Positions 34,116 through 41,914 of a stretch of 42,360 nucleotides of DNA are shown here, piece after piece. Position 1 is the stretch's first letter. Every line of letters begins with the position of its first letter. Under the pieces are notes generated by a model. It saw nothing but the letters and a program-made list of their open reading frames with translations. It made no database searches and was not told where the DNA came from. The position numbers and the translations under genes are program-made. Source of the stretch: Azonexaceae bacterium (GTDB lineage Bacteria > Pseudomonadota > Gammaproteobacteria > Burkholderiales > Rhodocyclaceae); contig JAAXVL010000021.1 of assembly GCA_013335535.1 (NCBI GenBank), forward strand, positions 1 to 42,360. The letters run 5' to 3'.

Positions 34116-34134
34116 ATTATAAAATAGCGTTTTA
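34116..34134 (-). promoter_or_regulatory. -10 box and possible operator of the ArsR-rhodanese operon
   Basis: On the minus strand TATAAT (34116-34121) partly overlaps the inverted repeat TAAAA-TAGCG-TTTTA (34120-34134). No good -35 box is present. A transcript starting about 7 nt downstream would carry the GAGG and the TTG start of the regulator. Autoregulation by the ArsR protein is inferred from position. Confidence 0.4.
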
Positions 34135-34162
34135 CGTTTCGCTTAATCGAAATCAATCCGCG

Positions 34163-35596
34163 ATGACCTTTGGACACACCCGGCCCGGCCAGCGCAGCCT
34201 TCGGCCCACCGGCAAAAGGCTGACGACGGCACTGATTGCCGCCGTTTTCCTGGGTACCGCGCCCGCCGGCGCCAAACCCGTTGTGGCCGAAAAAAAAACC
34301 GCCCCGATGGTCGCCTCGCCCGATATCGCCGAAAAACAGGCCGATCTGGGTGAATTGCGCAGCCGCATCGAAGGCCTGCGCAAGGAATTATCCAGCAGTG
34401 AAGAGAGCAAGGCCGACGCCGGCGACCGCCTGCGCGAATCCGACCGCCAGATCTCACGGCTGCAACGCGAATTGCACGAATTGAACGACTCCCGCGGTCA
34501 ACTGGAAAAAAAGCTCAAAAATCTCGAGCAGCAGTCGCAGGAACTTGGCGTCACACTGGGCCAACAGCAAGCCCAGCTCGAAAAACTGCTCTACAAACAA
34601 TACCTGCGCGGCACGCCGGATTCGCTGCAGCTCTTGCTCAACGGCGACGATCCCAACCAGATGGCGCGCGACCTGCATTACCTGTCAGCCATAGCCCTGA
34701 CCCGCGCCGAATTGATGGGCGAAATCAACGCCACGCTCGAGAAAAAGAAATCGCTGGCCGCCGACGCCAAGGAACGCAGCGCTGAACTGGCCGACATCGA
34801 GGCCGAGCAGAAAAAGCGCCACGCCGACCTGCAGAAACAGCGCGAGGAACGCCAAGCCTTGTACGCACAACTGGCCAGCAAGGTCAGCGCCCAGCGCAAG
34901 GAAATCGGCACCCTGCAGCAGAACGAAAAACGAATGACCCAGCTGATCGATCGGCTGTCAAAAATTCTCGCAGCCCAAGCGGCGCGGGCAGCCAAGGCGG
35001 CCGAGACCGCGCGCCTGGCCGAAGCCCGCCAGGCGGCGACGCGGCAAAAGGAAAAAGAGCGCGAGAAGGAACGCGAAAAGGACAAGCGTCCGGCGCAAAC
35101 GGAAGAGCGGGAAATCGCCCGCCCGGCTCCCAGCGTAGAGCCCGCCCGCCCAAGAACCGTCGAAGCCGAAAACCACTACGAACCCGCCCCCAGCAACGGC
35201 AGTTTTGCCCGCCAGCGCGGTAGCCTGCGCTTGCCCGTGCGCGGCGCCGTGTCCGGCCGTTACGGTTCCCCCCGCGACGGTGGCGGCACCTGGCGCGGCC
35301 TGTTCATCAAGGCCGGCGCGGGCAGCGAGGTCAAAGCCATCGCCGGTGGCCGCGTTGTCTTCTCGGAATGGATGCGCGGCTTCGGCAACCTGCTCATCGT
35401 CGACCACGGCGACGCCTACCTGTCGATCTACGGCAACAACGACGCACTGCTCAAACAAGTCGGCCAGGCCGTCAAAGGTGGAGAAACGGTAGCCACCGTG
35501 GGGAACAGCGGGGGCAATCCCGAATCCGGTTTATACTTTGAGCTCCGCCACCAAGGGCAACCGATCGACCCGATGAAATGGGCCAGCTTGAAATGA
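34163..35596 (+). CDS. EnvC-like murein hydrolase activator (degenerate M23/LytM)
   Basis: EnvC-type proteins reach the septum through the periplasm and activate amidases. The 477-residue product has an export signal (about residues 12-37) and a long coiled coil from about 50 to 275. An Ala/Lys/Glu-rich linker (REKEREKDKRPAQTEERE) and a C-terminal LytM domain (about 355-477) follow. The metal ligands of active LytM enzymes are missing: the HxxxD site reads LFIKAGAGSE and HxH reads YFELRH. It is therefore an activator, not a hydrolase. Its stop overlaps the ctpA ATG. The start at 34163 lacks a strong ribosome-binding site. Confidence 0.88.
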   Translation: MTFGHTRPGQRSLRPTGKRLTTALIAAVFLGTAPAGAKPVVAEKKTAPMVASPDIAEKQADLGELRSRIEGLRKELSSSEESKADAGDRLRESDRQISRLQRELHELNDSRGQLEKKLKNLEQQSQELGVTLGQQQAQLEKLLYKQYLRGTPDSLQLLLNGDDPNQMARDLHYLSAIALTRAELMGEINATLEKKKSLAADAKERSAELADIEAEQKKRHADLQKQREERQALYAQLASKVSAQRKEIGTLQQNEKRMTQLIDRLSKILAAQAARAAKAAETARLAEARQAATRQKEKEREKEREKDKRPAQTEEREIARPAPSVEPARPRTVEAENHYEPAPSNGSFARQRGSLRLPVRGAVSGRYGSPRDGGGTWRGLFIKAGAGSEVKAIAGGRVVFSEWMRGFGNLLIVDHGDAYLSIYGNNDALLKQVGQAVKGGETVATVGNSGGNPESGLYFELRHQGQPIDPMKWASLK

Positions 35597-37008
35597 GCAA
35601 AACGAAAACCATTAGCTTGACCGTTGGCGCCTTCGTCGCCGGCGCACTGATCAGCCTGAACTTCCCGGCCATGGCCGACAAGGAAGTCAAACCCGGCCTG
35701 CCCATCGACGAGCTGCGCACATTCGCTGAGGTTTACAGTGCCATCAAGCAGGGCTACGTCGAGCCGGTCGAAGACAAGAAAATGATCACCAATGCCATTT
35801 CCGGCATGCTCTCCAACCTCGACCCGCACTCGACTTACCTCGACGCCGATGCCTTCAAGGATCTGCAAGTCGGTACCCAGGGAGAGTTCGGCGGTCTGGG
35901 CATCGAAGTCGGCATGGAAGACGGCCTGGTCAAGGTCGTTTCGCCAATCGAGGACACCCCGGCCTTCCGCGCCGGCGTCAAGGCCGGCGACCTGATCTTC
36001 AAACTCGACGAAACCCCGGTCAAGGGGCTGACCCTGTCGGACGCCGTCAAGAAAATGCGCGGCAAGCCGAAGACGCCGATCAAGCTGTCGATCATCCGTA
36101 AAGGTGAAACCAAGCCGATCGAAATCACCCTGATCCGCGAAGTGATCAAGGTGCAGAGCGTCAAGTCCAAGCTGGTCGAACCAGGCTACGGCTGGGTTCG
36201 CGTCACGCAGTTCCAGGAAAACACCATCGCCGAAATTGCCAAGCATGTTTCCATGCTCTACAAGGATGGCAACAAGCTGAACGGCCTGGTGCTTGACCTG
36301 CGTAACGATCCAGGCGGTCTGCTCAATGGCGCCATCGGCGTTTCGGCAGCCTTCCTGCCGCCTGACGTCAAGGTCGTGTCGACCGATGGCCGGACTGCTG
36401 ATGCCAAGCAGGAATTCCGGGCTCGGGCGCAGGATTACCTGCGCGGCAACAAGGAAGATCCGCTCAAGAGCATGCCCATCGAAGCCAAGAAGGTACCGAT
36501 GGTCGTGCTGGTGAATGGCGGGTCTGCCTCGGCCTCCGAAATCGTCGCCGGCGCGCTACAGGATCACAAGCGCGCCATCATCGTCGGCACCCAGACCTTC
36601 GGCAAGGGTTCGGTTCAGTCTGTCCTGCCGCTCCCAGGCAATACGGCCATCAAGTTGACCACCGCTCGTTACTACACGCCGGAAGGCCGCTCTATCCAGG
36701 CCAAGGGCATCACGCCAGACATCGTTGTCGAAGAAAGTGCAAATGGCGCCAGCCCGGGAATGCGCGTGCGCGAAGCCGACCTGGACCGTCACCTGAGCAA
36801 CGACCGCGACAAGGAAGCGAACAAGGAAGCGACCAAACAGGAAGCCAAGGGACAAGCGAAGCCATCCAAAAATGGCAAGGACAAGAAGGAAGATGCTGAG
36901 GAAGAAATGCCGCCACGGCTGGAGTACGCCACCAAGGGCGACTACCAGTTCCAGCAGGCGCTGAATCTTCTCAAGGGTCTTCAGATCATGCAGAATAAGG
37001 CGCAATAG
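35593..37008 (+). CDS. ctpA: Carboxyl-terminal processing protease, S41 family
   Basis: This exported serine protease trims or degrades envelope proteins. The 471-residue product has a signal or anchor (residues 1-28), an S41 N-terminal helical part and a PDZ domain (about 88-175; GEFGGLGIEVGMEDG, AGVKAGDLIFKLDE). The catalytic domain has the Ser313-Lys338 dyad in GGSASASEIVAG and QTFGKGSVQ. A Lys/Glu/Asp-rich insert (DRDKEANKEATKQEAKGQAK) precedes the C-terminus. The ATG at 35593 overlaps the EnvC-like gene stop (ATGA), the usual coupled pair. Confidence 0.95.
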   Translation: MSKTKTISLTVGAFVAGALISLNFPAMADKEVKPGLPIDELRTFAEVYSAIKQGYVEPVEDKKMITNAISGMLSNLDPHSTYLDADAFKDLQVGTQGEFGGLGIEVGMEDGLVKVVSPIEDTPAFRAGVKAGDLIFKLDETPVKGLTLSDAVKKMRGKPKTPIKLSIIRKGETKPIEITLIREVIKVQSVKSKLVEPGYGWVRVTQFQENTIAEIAKHVSMLYKDGNKLNGLVLDLRNDPGGLLNGAIGVSAAFLPPDVKVVSTDGRTADAKQEFRARAQDYLRGNKEDPLKSMPIEAKKVPMVVLVNGGSASASEIVAGALQDHKRAIIVGTQTFGKGSVQSVLPLPGNTAIKLTTARYYTPEGRSIQAKGITPDIVVEESANGASPGMRVREADLDRHLSNDRDKEANKEATKQEAKGQAKPSKNGKDKKEDAEEEMPPRLEYATKGDYQFQQALNLLKGLQIMQNKAQ

Positions 37009-37028
37009 TTCACTGATCGGGAGGGATG

Positions 37029-37430
37029 ATGGCCGACGCAGACCTCAAGAAAAACCGGGAAATCCTGTTCTCCAAATTTCCGCCGGGCCAGGTACCCGAG
37101 GCGGCGGATGATCTACAGCACCTGGATGAGGTTGAGGTTCAGGCCAGATTCGAAAAGCGCTCGCTGGGCGTCAGCTACGACCTGCAGCAGCACACCTTGC
37201 GCGAACTCGACGAGCATCTGGTCGACAAGGGCTTTCATCTCGACAACACGTTGTTCACCAAGCTGACCCGGGCGCTGATCTACTACGTCGAAGAGACGCA
37301 GTTGCACAATATCGGCGCCCCGGAAAAACGCCTGAAGCGCTCGGCTCAGGAAGCCTATGTCAACGCCTGGGAACATCACCCGCACGGCGACCACGACGAC
37401 ACGCCGCCGGAGTGGCGAGAATATAAGTAG
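37029..37430 (+). CDS. Conserved protein of unknown function
   Basis: The 133-residue product is soluble, acidic and His-rich near the end (WEHHPHGDHDDTPPEW). It contains RSLGVSYDLQQHTLRELDEH, GFHLDNTLFTKLTRALIYYV and GAPEKRLKRSAQEAYVNAWE. It looks alpha-helical, with no signal peptide, membrane helix or known motif that I recognise. The His/Asp-rich tail could bind metal. Two consecutive ATGs (37026, 37029) are possible; the second has better spacing to GGGAGGG. It follows ctpA by about 20 nt and is probably on the same transcript. Confidence 0.75.
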   Translation: MADADLKKNREILFSKFPPGQVPEAADDLQHLDEVEVQARFEKRSLGVSYDLQQHTLRELDEHLVDKGFHLDNTLFTKLTRALIYYVEETQLHNIGAPEKRLKRSAQEAYVNAWEHHPHGDHDDTPPEWREYK

Positions 37431-37433
37431 CGC

Positions 37434-37498
37434 TTAGGATCGAGGATCGGGCTGTTAGCAAAACCACTCGATCCTGACAACTCGATCCTCGATCCTAA
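37434..37498. repeat. CTCGATCCT-type inverted repeat before moeB
   Basis: Perfect 16-bp arms TTAGGATCGAGGATCG (37434-37449) and CGATCCTCGATCCTAA (37483-37498) enclose 33 nt. That loop includes GGCTGTTAGCAAA and one more CTCGATCCT. It ends 1 nt before the moeB ATG. A related element lies at 39817-39849. Confidence 0.85.
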
Positions 37499-37499
37499 A

Positions 37500-38327
37500 A
37501 TGACTGACGAGCAGCTTCTCCGTTATAGCCGACATATCCTGCTCGACGCGCTGGGCATCGAAGGTCAGACGCGAATTCTGGATACTCACGCACTGATCAT
37601 CGGCGCTGGCGGCCTGGGTTCGCCGGCGGCGCTTTACCTGGCCTCGGCCGGGATCGGCAAAATCACCCTGGTCGATGACGACACAGTCGATTTCACCAAC
37701 CTGCAGCGCCAGATACTGCACACTCAGGCGCGCGTCGGCATGGCCAAGGCCGAATCGGGGCGCCAGGCGCTGAGCGCCATCAATCCTGACATCGAGATCA
37801 TTCCGCTACGGCAGCGCCTGTCGGGCGAAGCACTCGACAGACTGGTCGCCACGGCTAATATCGTTCTCGACTGCACCGACAATTTCGCCACGCGCCACGC
37901 CATCAATCGCGCCTGCGTGCATCACCAAAAACCGCTGGTTTCCGGCGCCGCCATCCGTTTCGATGGCCAGATCAGCGTCTATGACCTGCGCCGCGACGAT
38001 TCGCCCTGCTACCACTGTCTGTTTCCCGAAGGCGACGATGTCGAGGAAGTACGCTGCGCCGTCATGGGCGTCTTCGCGCCGCTGACCGGCATCATCGGCA
38101 CCATGCAGGCGGCCGAGGCACTCAAGCTGGCAGCGGGTATCGGCGAAACACTGACCGGGCGCCTCCTGCTCCTCGATGCCCTGACCATGGAATGGCGCAC
38201 CGTCCGTTTCAGGAAGGACAGCGATTGTGCGGTGTGCGGGCCTAGCGGAAACGGGCGATCAGGCGAATATCTTCGCCAATCTGGCGCAGGTCCCGAATCT
38301 TCACCGACTTCTTGCCGTCTAGCCTAG
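37500..38327 (+). CDS. moeB: MoeB/ThiF/HesA-family adenylyltransferase
   Basis: These enzymes adenylate the C-terminal glycine of a small sulfur-carrier protein (MoaD or ThiS). The 275-residue product starts TDEQLLRYSRHILLDALGIE, with the ATP motif IIGAGGLGSPAALYLASAG, LVDDDTVDFTNLQRQ, DCTDNFATRHAINRAC, and the zinc cysteines in CYHCLFPE and CAVCGP. MoeB or ThiF cannot be separated by sequence here, as neither moaD nor thiS is in the window. Two oddities are seen. No Shine-Dalgarno sequence is present because a repeat abuts the start. The last 27 residues after CAVCGPSGN extend 86 nt into the end of the convergent ribD. Confidence 0.88.
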   Translation: MTDEQLLRYSRHILLDALGIEGQTRILDTHALIIGAGGLGSPAALYLASAGIGKITLVDDDTVDFTNLQRQILHTQARVGMAKAESGRQALSAINPDIEIIPLRQRLSGEALDRLVATANIVLDCTDNFATRHAINRACVHHQKPLVSGAAIRFDGQISVYDLRRDDSPCYHCLFPEGDDVEEVRCAVMGVFAPLTGIIGTMQAAEALKLAAGIGETLTGRLLLLDALTMEWRTVRFRKDSDCAVCGPSGNGRSGEYLRQSGAGPESSPTSCRLA

Positions 38328-39330
38328 TCAGCTCAGGCAGGTTGAACAGACCACTCGCCTCGTGGCCGATCAGGCAGGGCGCCAGATAGAGCAACAATTC
38401 GTCGACCAGCCCTTCGCGCAGCAGCGAACCGTTGAGCTTGAAGCCGGCTTCAGCGTGCACCTCATTGATGCCACGCCGGGCCAACAATTCGAGCAAGGCT
38501 TTCAGATCAACCTTCCCCGCACCATTATTTAAAATTTCGACGAAATTTCCGGTTGACCGTAGCAAGGCCATTTTTTCGGCATTGTCGACGGCGCCGACGA
38601 TCAGCACCGGCTCGCCTCGCAAGATGCGCGCCGTCGGCGCGATTTCCAGCTTGCTATCAACCACCACGCGCAAGGGCTGACGCGTCGTCGCCACATCGCG
38701 CACGGTCAGACTCGGATCGTCGTCACGTACGGTGCCGATGCCGGTCAGGATGGCGCAGGCACGGGCCCGCCAGGCGTGACCGTCACGACGGGCATCGGGG
38801 TCGGTGATCCACTGGCTGACGCCGTTGTTGAGCGCGGTCTTTCCATCGAGACTGGCTGCCGCCTTGAGGCGCAACCACGGCCGGCCGCGCGTCATGCGCG
38901 AGACGAAACCGATATTCAGTTCGCGCGCCTCGTTTTCGAGCAAACCGCTCGCTGTTTCAATCCCTGCAGCCTGCAACAGGGCCAGCCCCCTGCCGGAAAC
39001 CAGCGGATTCGGGTCGGTCATCGCCGCCACGACGCGCGAAACGCCGGCAGCTATCAGCGCCTCGGCACAGGGCGGCGTACGGCCATGATGGCTACACGGC
39101 TCAAGCGTAACGTAGGCCGTGGCACCCTTGGCCTTGTCGCTAGCAGAGCGCAGGGCATGCACTTCGGCATGCGGCTCGCCAGCCTTCTCGTGCCAGCCTT
39201 CGCCGACGATTTCGCCATCGCGAACCAGGACGCAACCAACACGCGGATTGGGCGAGGTCGTCCACAGGCCGCGCTCGGCCAGTTGCAGGGCGCGCGCCAT
39301 CATGCCGTGGTCTACGGCCGAGAAGCTCAT
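38242..39330 (-). CDS. ribD: Bifunctional riboflavin deaminase/reductase RibD
   Basis: RibD carries out the second and third steps of riboflavin synthesis. The 362-residue product has a zinc deaminase domain (residues 1-145; [10 protein letters not shown] and [16 protein letters not shown] with His/Cys/Cys ligands) and a reductase domain (about 150-362; [38 protein letters not shown]). Residues about 256-267 ([12 protein letters not shown]) are encoded by an in-frame copy of the dispersed repeat. The ATG overlaps the nrdR stop (ATGA), and the 3' end is overlapped by moeB from the other strand. Confidence 0.96.
   Translation of the reverse strand: MSFSAVDHGMMARALQLAERGLWTTSPNPRVGCVLVRDGEIVGEGWHEKAGEPHAEVHALRSASDKAKGATAYVTLEPCSHHGRTPPCAEALIAAGVSRVVAAMTDPNPLVSGRGLALLQAAGIETASGLLENEARELNIGFVSRMTRGRPWLRLKAAASLDGKTALNNGVSQWITDPDARRDGHAWRARACAILTGIGTVRDDDPSLTVRDVATTRQPLRVVVDSKLEIAPTARILRGEPVLIVGAVDNAEKMALLRSTGNFVEILNNGAGKVDLKALLELLARRGINEVHAEAGFKLNGSLLREGLVDELLLYLAPCLIGHEASGLFNLPELTRLDGKKSVKIRDLRQIGEDIRLIARFR
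38531..38563 (-). repeat. Dispersed GTCAACCGG repeat inside ribD
   Basis: On the minus strand it reads GCTACGGTCAACCGGAAATT followed by TCGTCGAAATTTT. The left half is nearly perfect; the right half is more diverged. It is in frame in the reductase domain and read in a different frame from the comF copy. Confidence 0.7.
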
Positions 39331-39791
39331 TTTTTCTTCGGGGTGGGCGAAACTTCGCGGATGGCCTTGGAGAAGGCATCCACGTCTTCGAAATTGCGAT
39401 AGACCGAGGCGAAGCGGATGTAGGCCACCTTGTCGAGCTTCTTCAGCTCGCGCATGACCAGTTCACCAAGCTGCTGCGTGCTGACCTCGCGCTCGCCAGC
39501 GGCCCGCAGCCTTTCCTCGATATCGGCAACAGCGGCATCGACCGACTCGATCGACACCGGCCGCTTGCGCAGCGCTAGTTCGAGACTGGCGCGCAGCTTG
39601 GCCCGGCTGAACTCGGTGCGCAAGCCGTTTTTCTTGACCACTTGCGGCAACTGGATTTCAGCCCGCTCGTAGGTTGTGAAACGCTTGTCGCAGGCATTGC
39701 ACTTTCTGCGGCGACGCACGACGTCCGCCTCGTCAGAGAGGCGGGTATCGACAACTGCCGTGTCGTCGTGGCCGCAAAAAGGGCATTTCAT
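39327..39791 (-). CDS. nrdR: Transcriptional repressor NrdR
   Basis: NrdR represses ribonucleotide reductase genes in response to ATP/dATP. The 154-residue product has the N-terminal zinc ribbon ([28 protein letters not shown]) and the ATP-cone domain at about 49-139 ([39 protein letters not shown]). It overlaps ribD by 4 nt. It lies downstream of glyA, separated by a 73-nt gap that holds a short repeat; the glyA-nrdR-ribD order is usual in betaproteobacteria. Confidence 0.97.
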   Translation of the reverse strand: MKCPFCGHDDTAVVDTRLSDEADVVRRRRKCNACDKRFTTYERAEIQLPQVVKKNGLRTEFSRAKLRASLELALRKRPVSIESVDAAVADIEERLRAAGEREVSTQQLGELVMRELKKLDKVAYIRFASVYRNFEDVDAFSKAIREVSPTPKKK

Positions 39792-39816
39792 CGTTAGTAC
39801 CCAGGAATGAGGACCA

Positions 39817-39849
39817 AGGATCGAGTGATATTGCTAGCAGCTCGATCCT
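39817..39849. repeat. CTCGATCCT-type inverted repeat between nrdR and glyA
   Basis: Arms AGGATCGAG (39817-39825) and CTCGATCCT (39841-39849) enclose 15 nt containing TTGCTAGCAG, which is similar to the loop sequence GCTGTTAGCAA of the element at 37434-37498. Weaker outer pairing (GAGGACC and ATCCTCG-like) is visible on both sides. No T-tract follows, so it is not a standard terminator for glyA. Confidence 0.7.
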
Positions 39850-39864
39850 GAATCCTCGCTCCCA

Positions 39865-41115
39865 TCAAGCGCCGTAAACCGGGAAGCGCTTGCACAACTC
39901 GGAAACCTTGGCGCGCACGGTTGCGGCCACGGCCTCGTCGTTCGGCGCTTCAAGCACGTCGGCGACCAGATGGGCGATAGTCTCGGCTTCGATTTCCGTG
40001 AAACCGCGCGTCGTCATGGCCGGCGAACCGATGCGGATGCCGGACGTGACAAACGGCTTCTGCGGATCGTTCGGAATGCCGTTCTTGTTGACCGTGATGT
40101 GGGCGCGGCCAAGGGCGGCTTCGGCTTCTTTGCCAGTGATGTTCTTGGCGCGCAGGTCGAGCAGGAAGACGTGGCTTTCGGTGCGGCCGGAAACGATGCG
40201 CAGGCCTCGCTCTTCGCCGAGCACCTTGGCCATGACGCGGGCGTTGTTGATGACCTGTTCCTGGTAGTTCTTGAACTCCGGCGTCGCGGCTTCCTTGAAG
40301 GCGACAGCCTTGGCTGCGATGACGTGCTCGAGCGGTCCACCCTGCAGGCCGGGGAAGATGGCGGAATTGAGCGCCTTTTCATGCTCGGCCTTCATGAGGA
40401 TGACGCCGCCGCGCGGGCCGCGCAGGGTCTTGTGCGTGGTCGAGGTGACGACATCGGCGAAGGGCACCGGATTCGGGTAGAAACCGGCGGCGATCAGGCC
40501 GGCGTAGTGAGCCATGTCCACCCAGAAAATGGCGCCGACTTCCTTGGCGATCTTGGCGAAGCGTTCCCAGTCAATACGCAGGGCGTAGGCCGAGGCACCG
40601 GCGACGATGATCTTCGGCTTGTGCTCGCGGGCCAGCGCTTCCATCTTGTCGTAGTCGATGGCTTCGTTGGCATCGAGACCGTAGGAAACGACATTGAACC
40701 ACTTGCCGGACATGTTGAGCGCCATGCCGTGGGTCAGGTGACCGCCTTCGGCCAGGCTCATGCCCATGATGGTGTCGCCCGGCTTGGCAAAGGCCATGAG
40801 CACGGCCTGGTTGGCCTGCGAACCGGAGTTCGGCTGGACGTTGGCGGCTTCGGCACCGAACAGCTTCTTGAGGCGGTCGATGGCGATCTGCTCGGCGATG
40901 TCGACGTATTCGCAACCACCGTAGTAACGCTTGCCCGGGTAGCCTTCGGCGTACTTGTTGGTCAACTGGGAGCCCTGGGCTTCCATGACGGCCTTGCTCA
41001 CGTAGTTTTCGGACGCGATCAGTTCGATGTGGTCTTCCTGACGCTGTACTTCGGCCTGAATGGCCTGCCAGAGTTCAGGGTCAACTTTTGCCAGGGTGTC
41101 TTTCGCGGAAAACAT
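39865..41115 (-). CDS. glyA: Serine hydroxymethyltransferase
   Basis: GlyA converts serine and tetrahydrofolate to glycine and methylene-tetrahydrofolate, using PLP. The 416-residue product has [57 protein letters not shown], and the PLP lysine in [15 protein letters not shown]. The ATG has TTGAGG upstream. It is preceded by the phosphoglycerate-mutase-like gene (39-nt gap) and followed by nrdR. No glycine riboswitch was seen. Confidence 0.98.
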   Translation of the reverse strand: MFSAKDTLAKVDPELWQAIQAEVQRQEDHIELIASENYVSKAVMEAQGSQLTNKYAEGYPGKRYYGGCEYVDIAEQIAIDRLKKLFGAEAANVQPNSGSQANQAVLMAFAKPGDTIMGMSLAEGGHLTHGMALNMSGKWFNVVSYGLDANEAIDYDKMEALAREHKPKIIVAGASAYALRIDWERFAKIAKEVGAIFWVDMAHYAGLIAAGFYPNPVPFADVVTSTTHKTLRGPRGGVILMKAEHEKALNSAIFPGLQGGPLEHVIAAKAVAFKEAATPEFKNYQEQVINNARVMAKVLGEERGLRIVSGRTESHVFLLDLRAKNITGKEAEAALGRAHITVNKNGIPNDPQKPFVTSGIRIGSPAMTTRGFTEIEAETIAHLVADVLEAPNDEAVAATVRAKVSELCKRFPVYGA

Positions 41116-41154
41116 GTCAAATGCCTCAAGCCATTGAAAAGGGGTGAAATTTTA

Positions 41155-41811
41155 TCATGCCGGAAGCTCGTCAAGGGCGCCCGGTTCCAGATGATCGGTT
41201 TCACCCCATGTTTTCAGGCTCCAATTGCCGTCGACCGTGGCAATCCAGTTGATGCCGGCGTTGGGAATCAGGAAATCGCGCGGCGTTTCCAGCGAATTGC
41301 CGCGGACAAAACGGTTGATGATGTCGAGCACGCCACCATGGAGGACGATGGCGATGGTCTCGCCGGGATGTCGCGCCGCCAGTTCTTTCAGTTTGCCGGT
41401 GACGCGCTCGAACATGACCACCAGGCTTTCGCCGTTCTCGAAGTCGTAGTCGGCGTTGCGCCCCTCGAAAGCGGCATAGCCATCCGGATGATTGGCCTTG
41501 GCCTCGTCGTAGGTCAGCCCCTCGAACACACCGTAGCGCCGTTCGCGCATCTCCGGCGTCGGCGTCGGTGTCAGCCCAAGTTCGGCACCAATGGCTTGCG
41601 CCGTCGTCCACGCCCGCTTGAGGTCACTGCTATAGAGAGCGACAATGCCCGCCGACTTGAGCCAGCGACCGGCCGCCATGGCCTGGCGCACACCGGTTTC
41701 GTTGAGGCCGATGTCGATCTGCCCCTGAATGCGCCGCTCAGCGTTCCACTCGGTTTCGCCGTGGCGCACCAGGCAAATTTGCGTCACCTGGGTTGTAGGG
41801 ATTTCCACCAT
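41155..41811 (-). CDS. Histidine phosphatase family protein (GpmB/CobC-like)
   Basis: The 218-residue product has the phosphohistidine motif ICLVRHGETEWNAERRIQGQ, the YSSDLKRAWTTAQAIG segment, ERRYGVFEGLTYDEA, and the second histidine in IAIVLHGGVLDIINR. This branch includes broad-specificity phosphatases (GpmB type) and alpha-ribazole phosphatases, so the substrate is uncertain. The start taken is the ATG at 41809-41811 with GAGAGG before it. An ATG 12 codons upstream (41847) has a weaker site. It is divergent from the TRAP transporter gene. Confidence 0.85.
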   Translation of the reverse strand: MVEIPTTQVTQICLVRHGETEWNAERRIQGQIDIGLNETGVRQAMAAGRWLKSAGIVALYSSDLKRAWTTAQAIGAELGLTPTPTPEMRERRYGVFEGLTYDEAKANHPDGYAAFEGRNADYDFENGESLVVMFERVTGKLKELAARHPGETIAIVLHGGVLDIINRFVRGNSLETPRDFLIPNAGINWIATVDGNWSLKTWGETDHLEPGALDELPA

Positions 41812-41914
41812 TCTCTGCCTCTCGCCTTCGCTGTAAATTTGGGCCATTCAGATTTCAAATTAACCCCGGCCACTTCAGAAGTCGGGAATTCTATCAACCG
41901 AGGAGGACTTTTTC

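Noticed and set aside
40081..40110. TTGTTGACCGTGATG in glyA as a repeat copy
   Set aside because: It encodes the conserved ITVNKNG of glyA and the flanking bases do not match the repeat.
41207..41245. GCCACGGTCGACGGCAATTG in the phosphatase gene as a further repeat copy
   Set aside because: Only the left 12 or so bases match, and the encoded DGNWSLKTWG fits the conserved end of the protein family, so chance is the simpler explanation.
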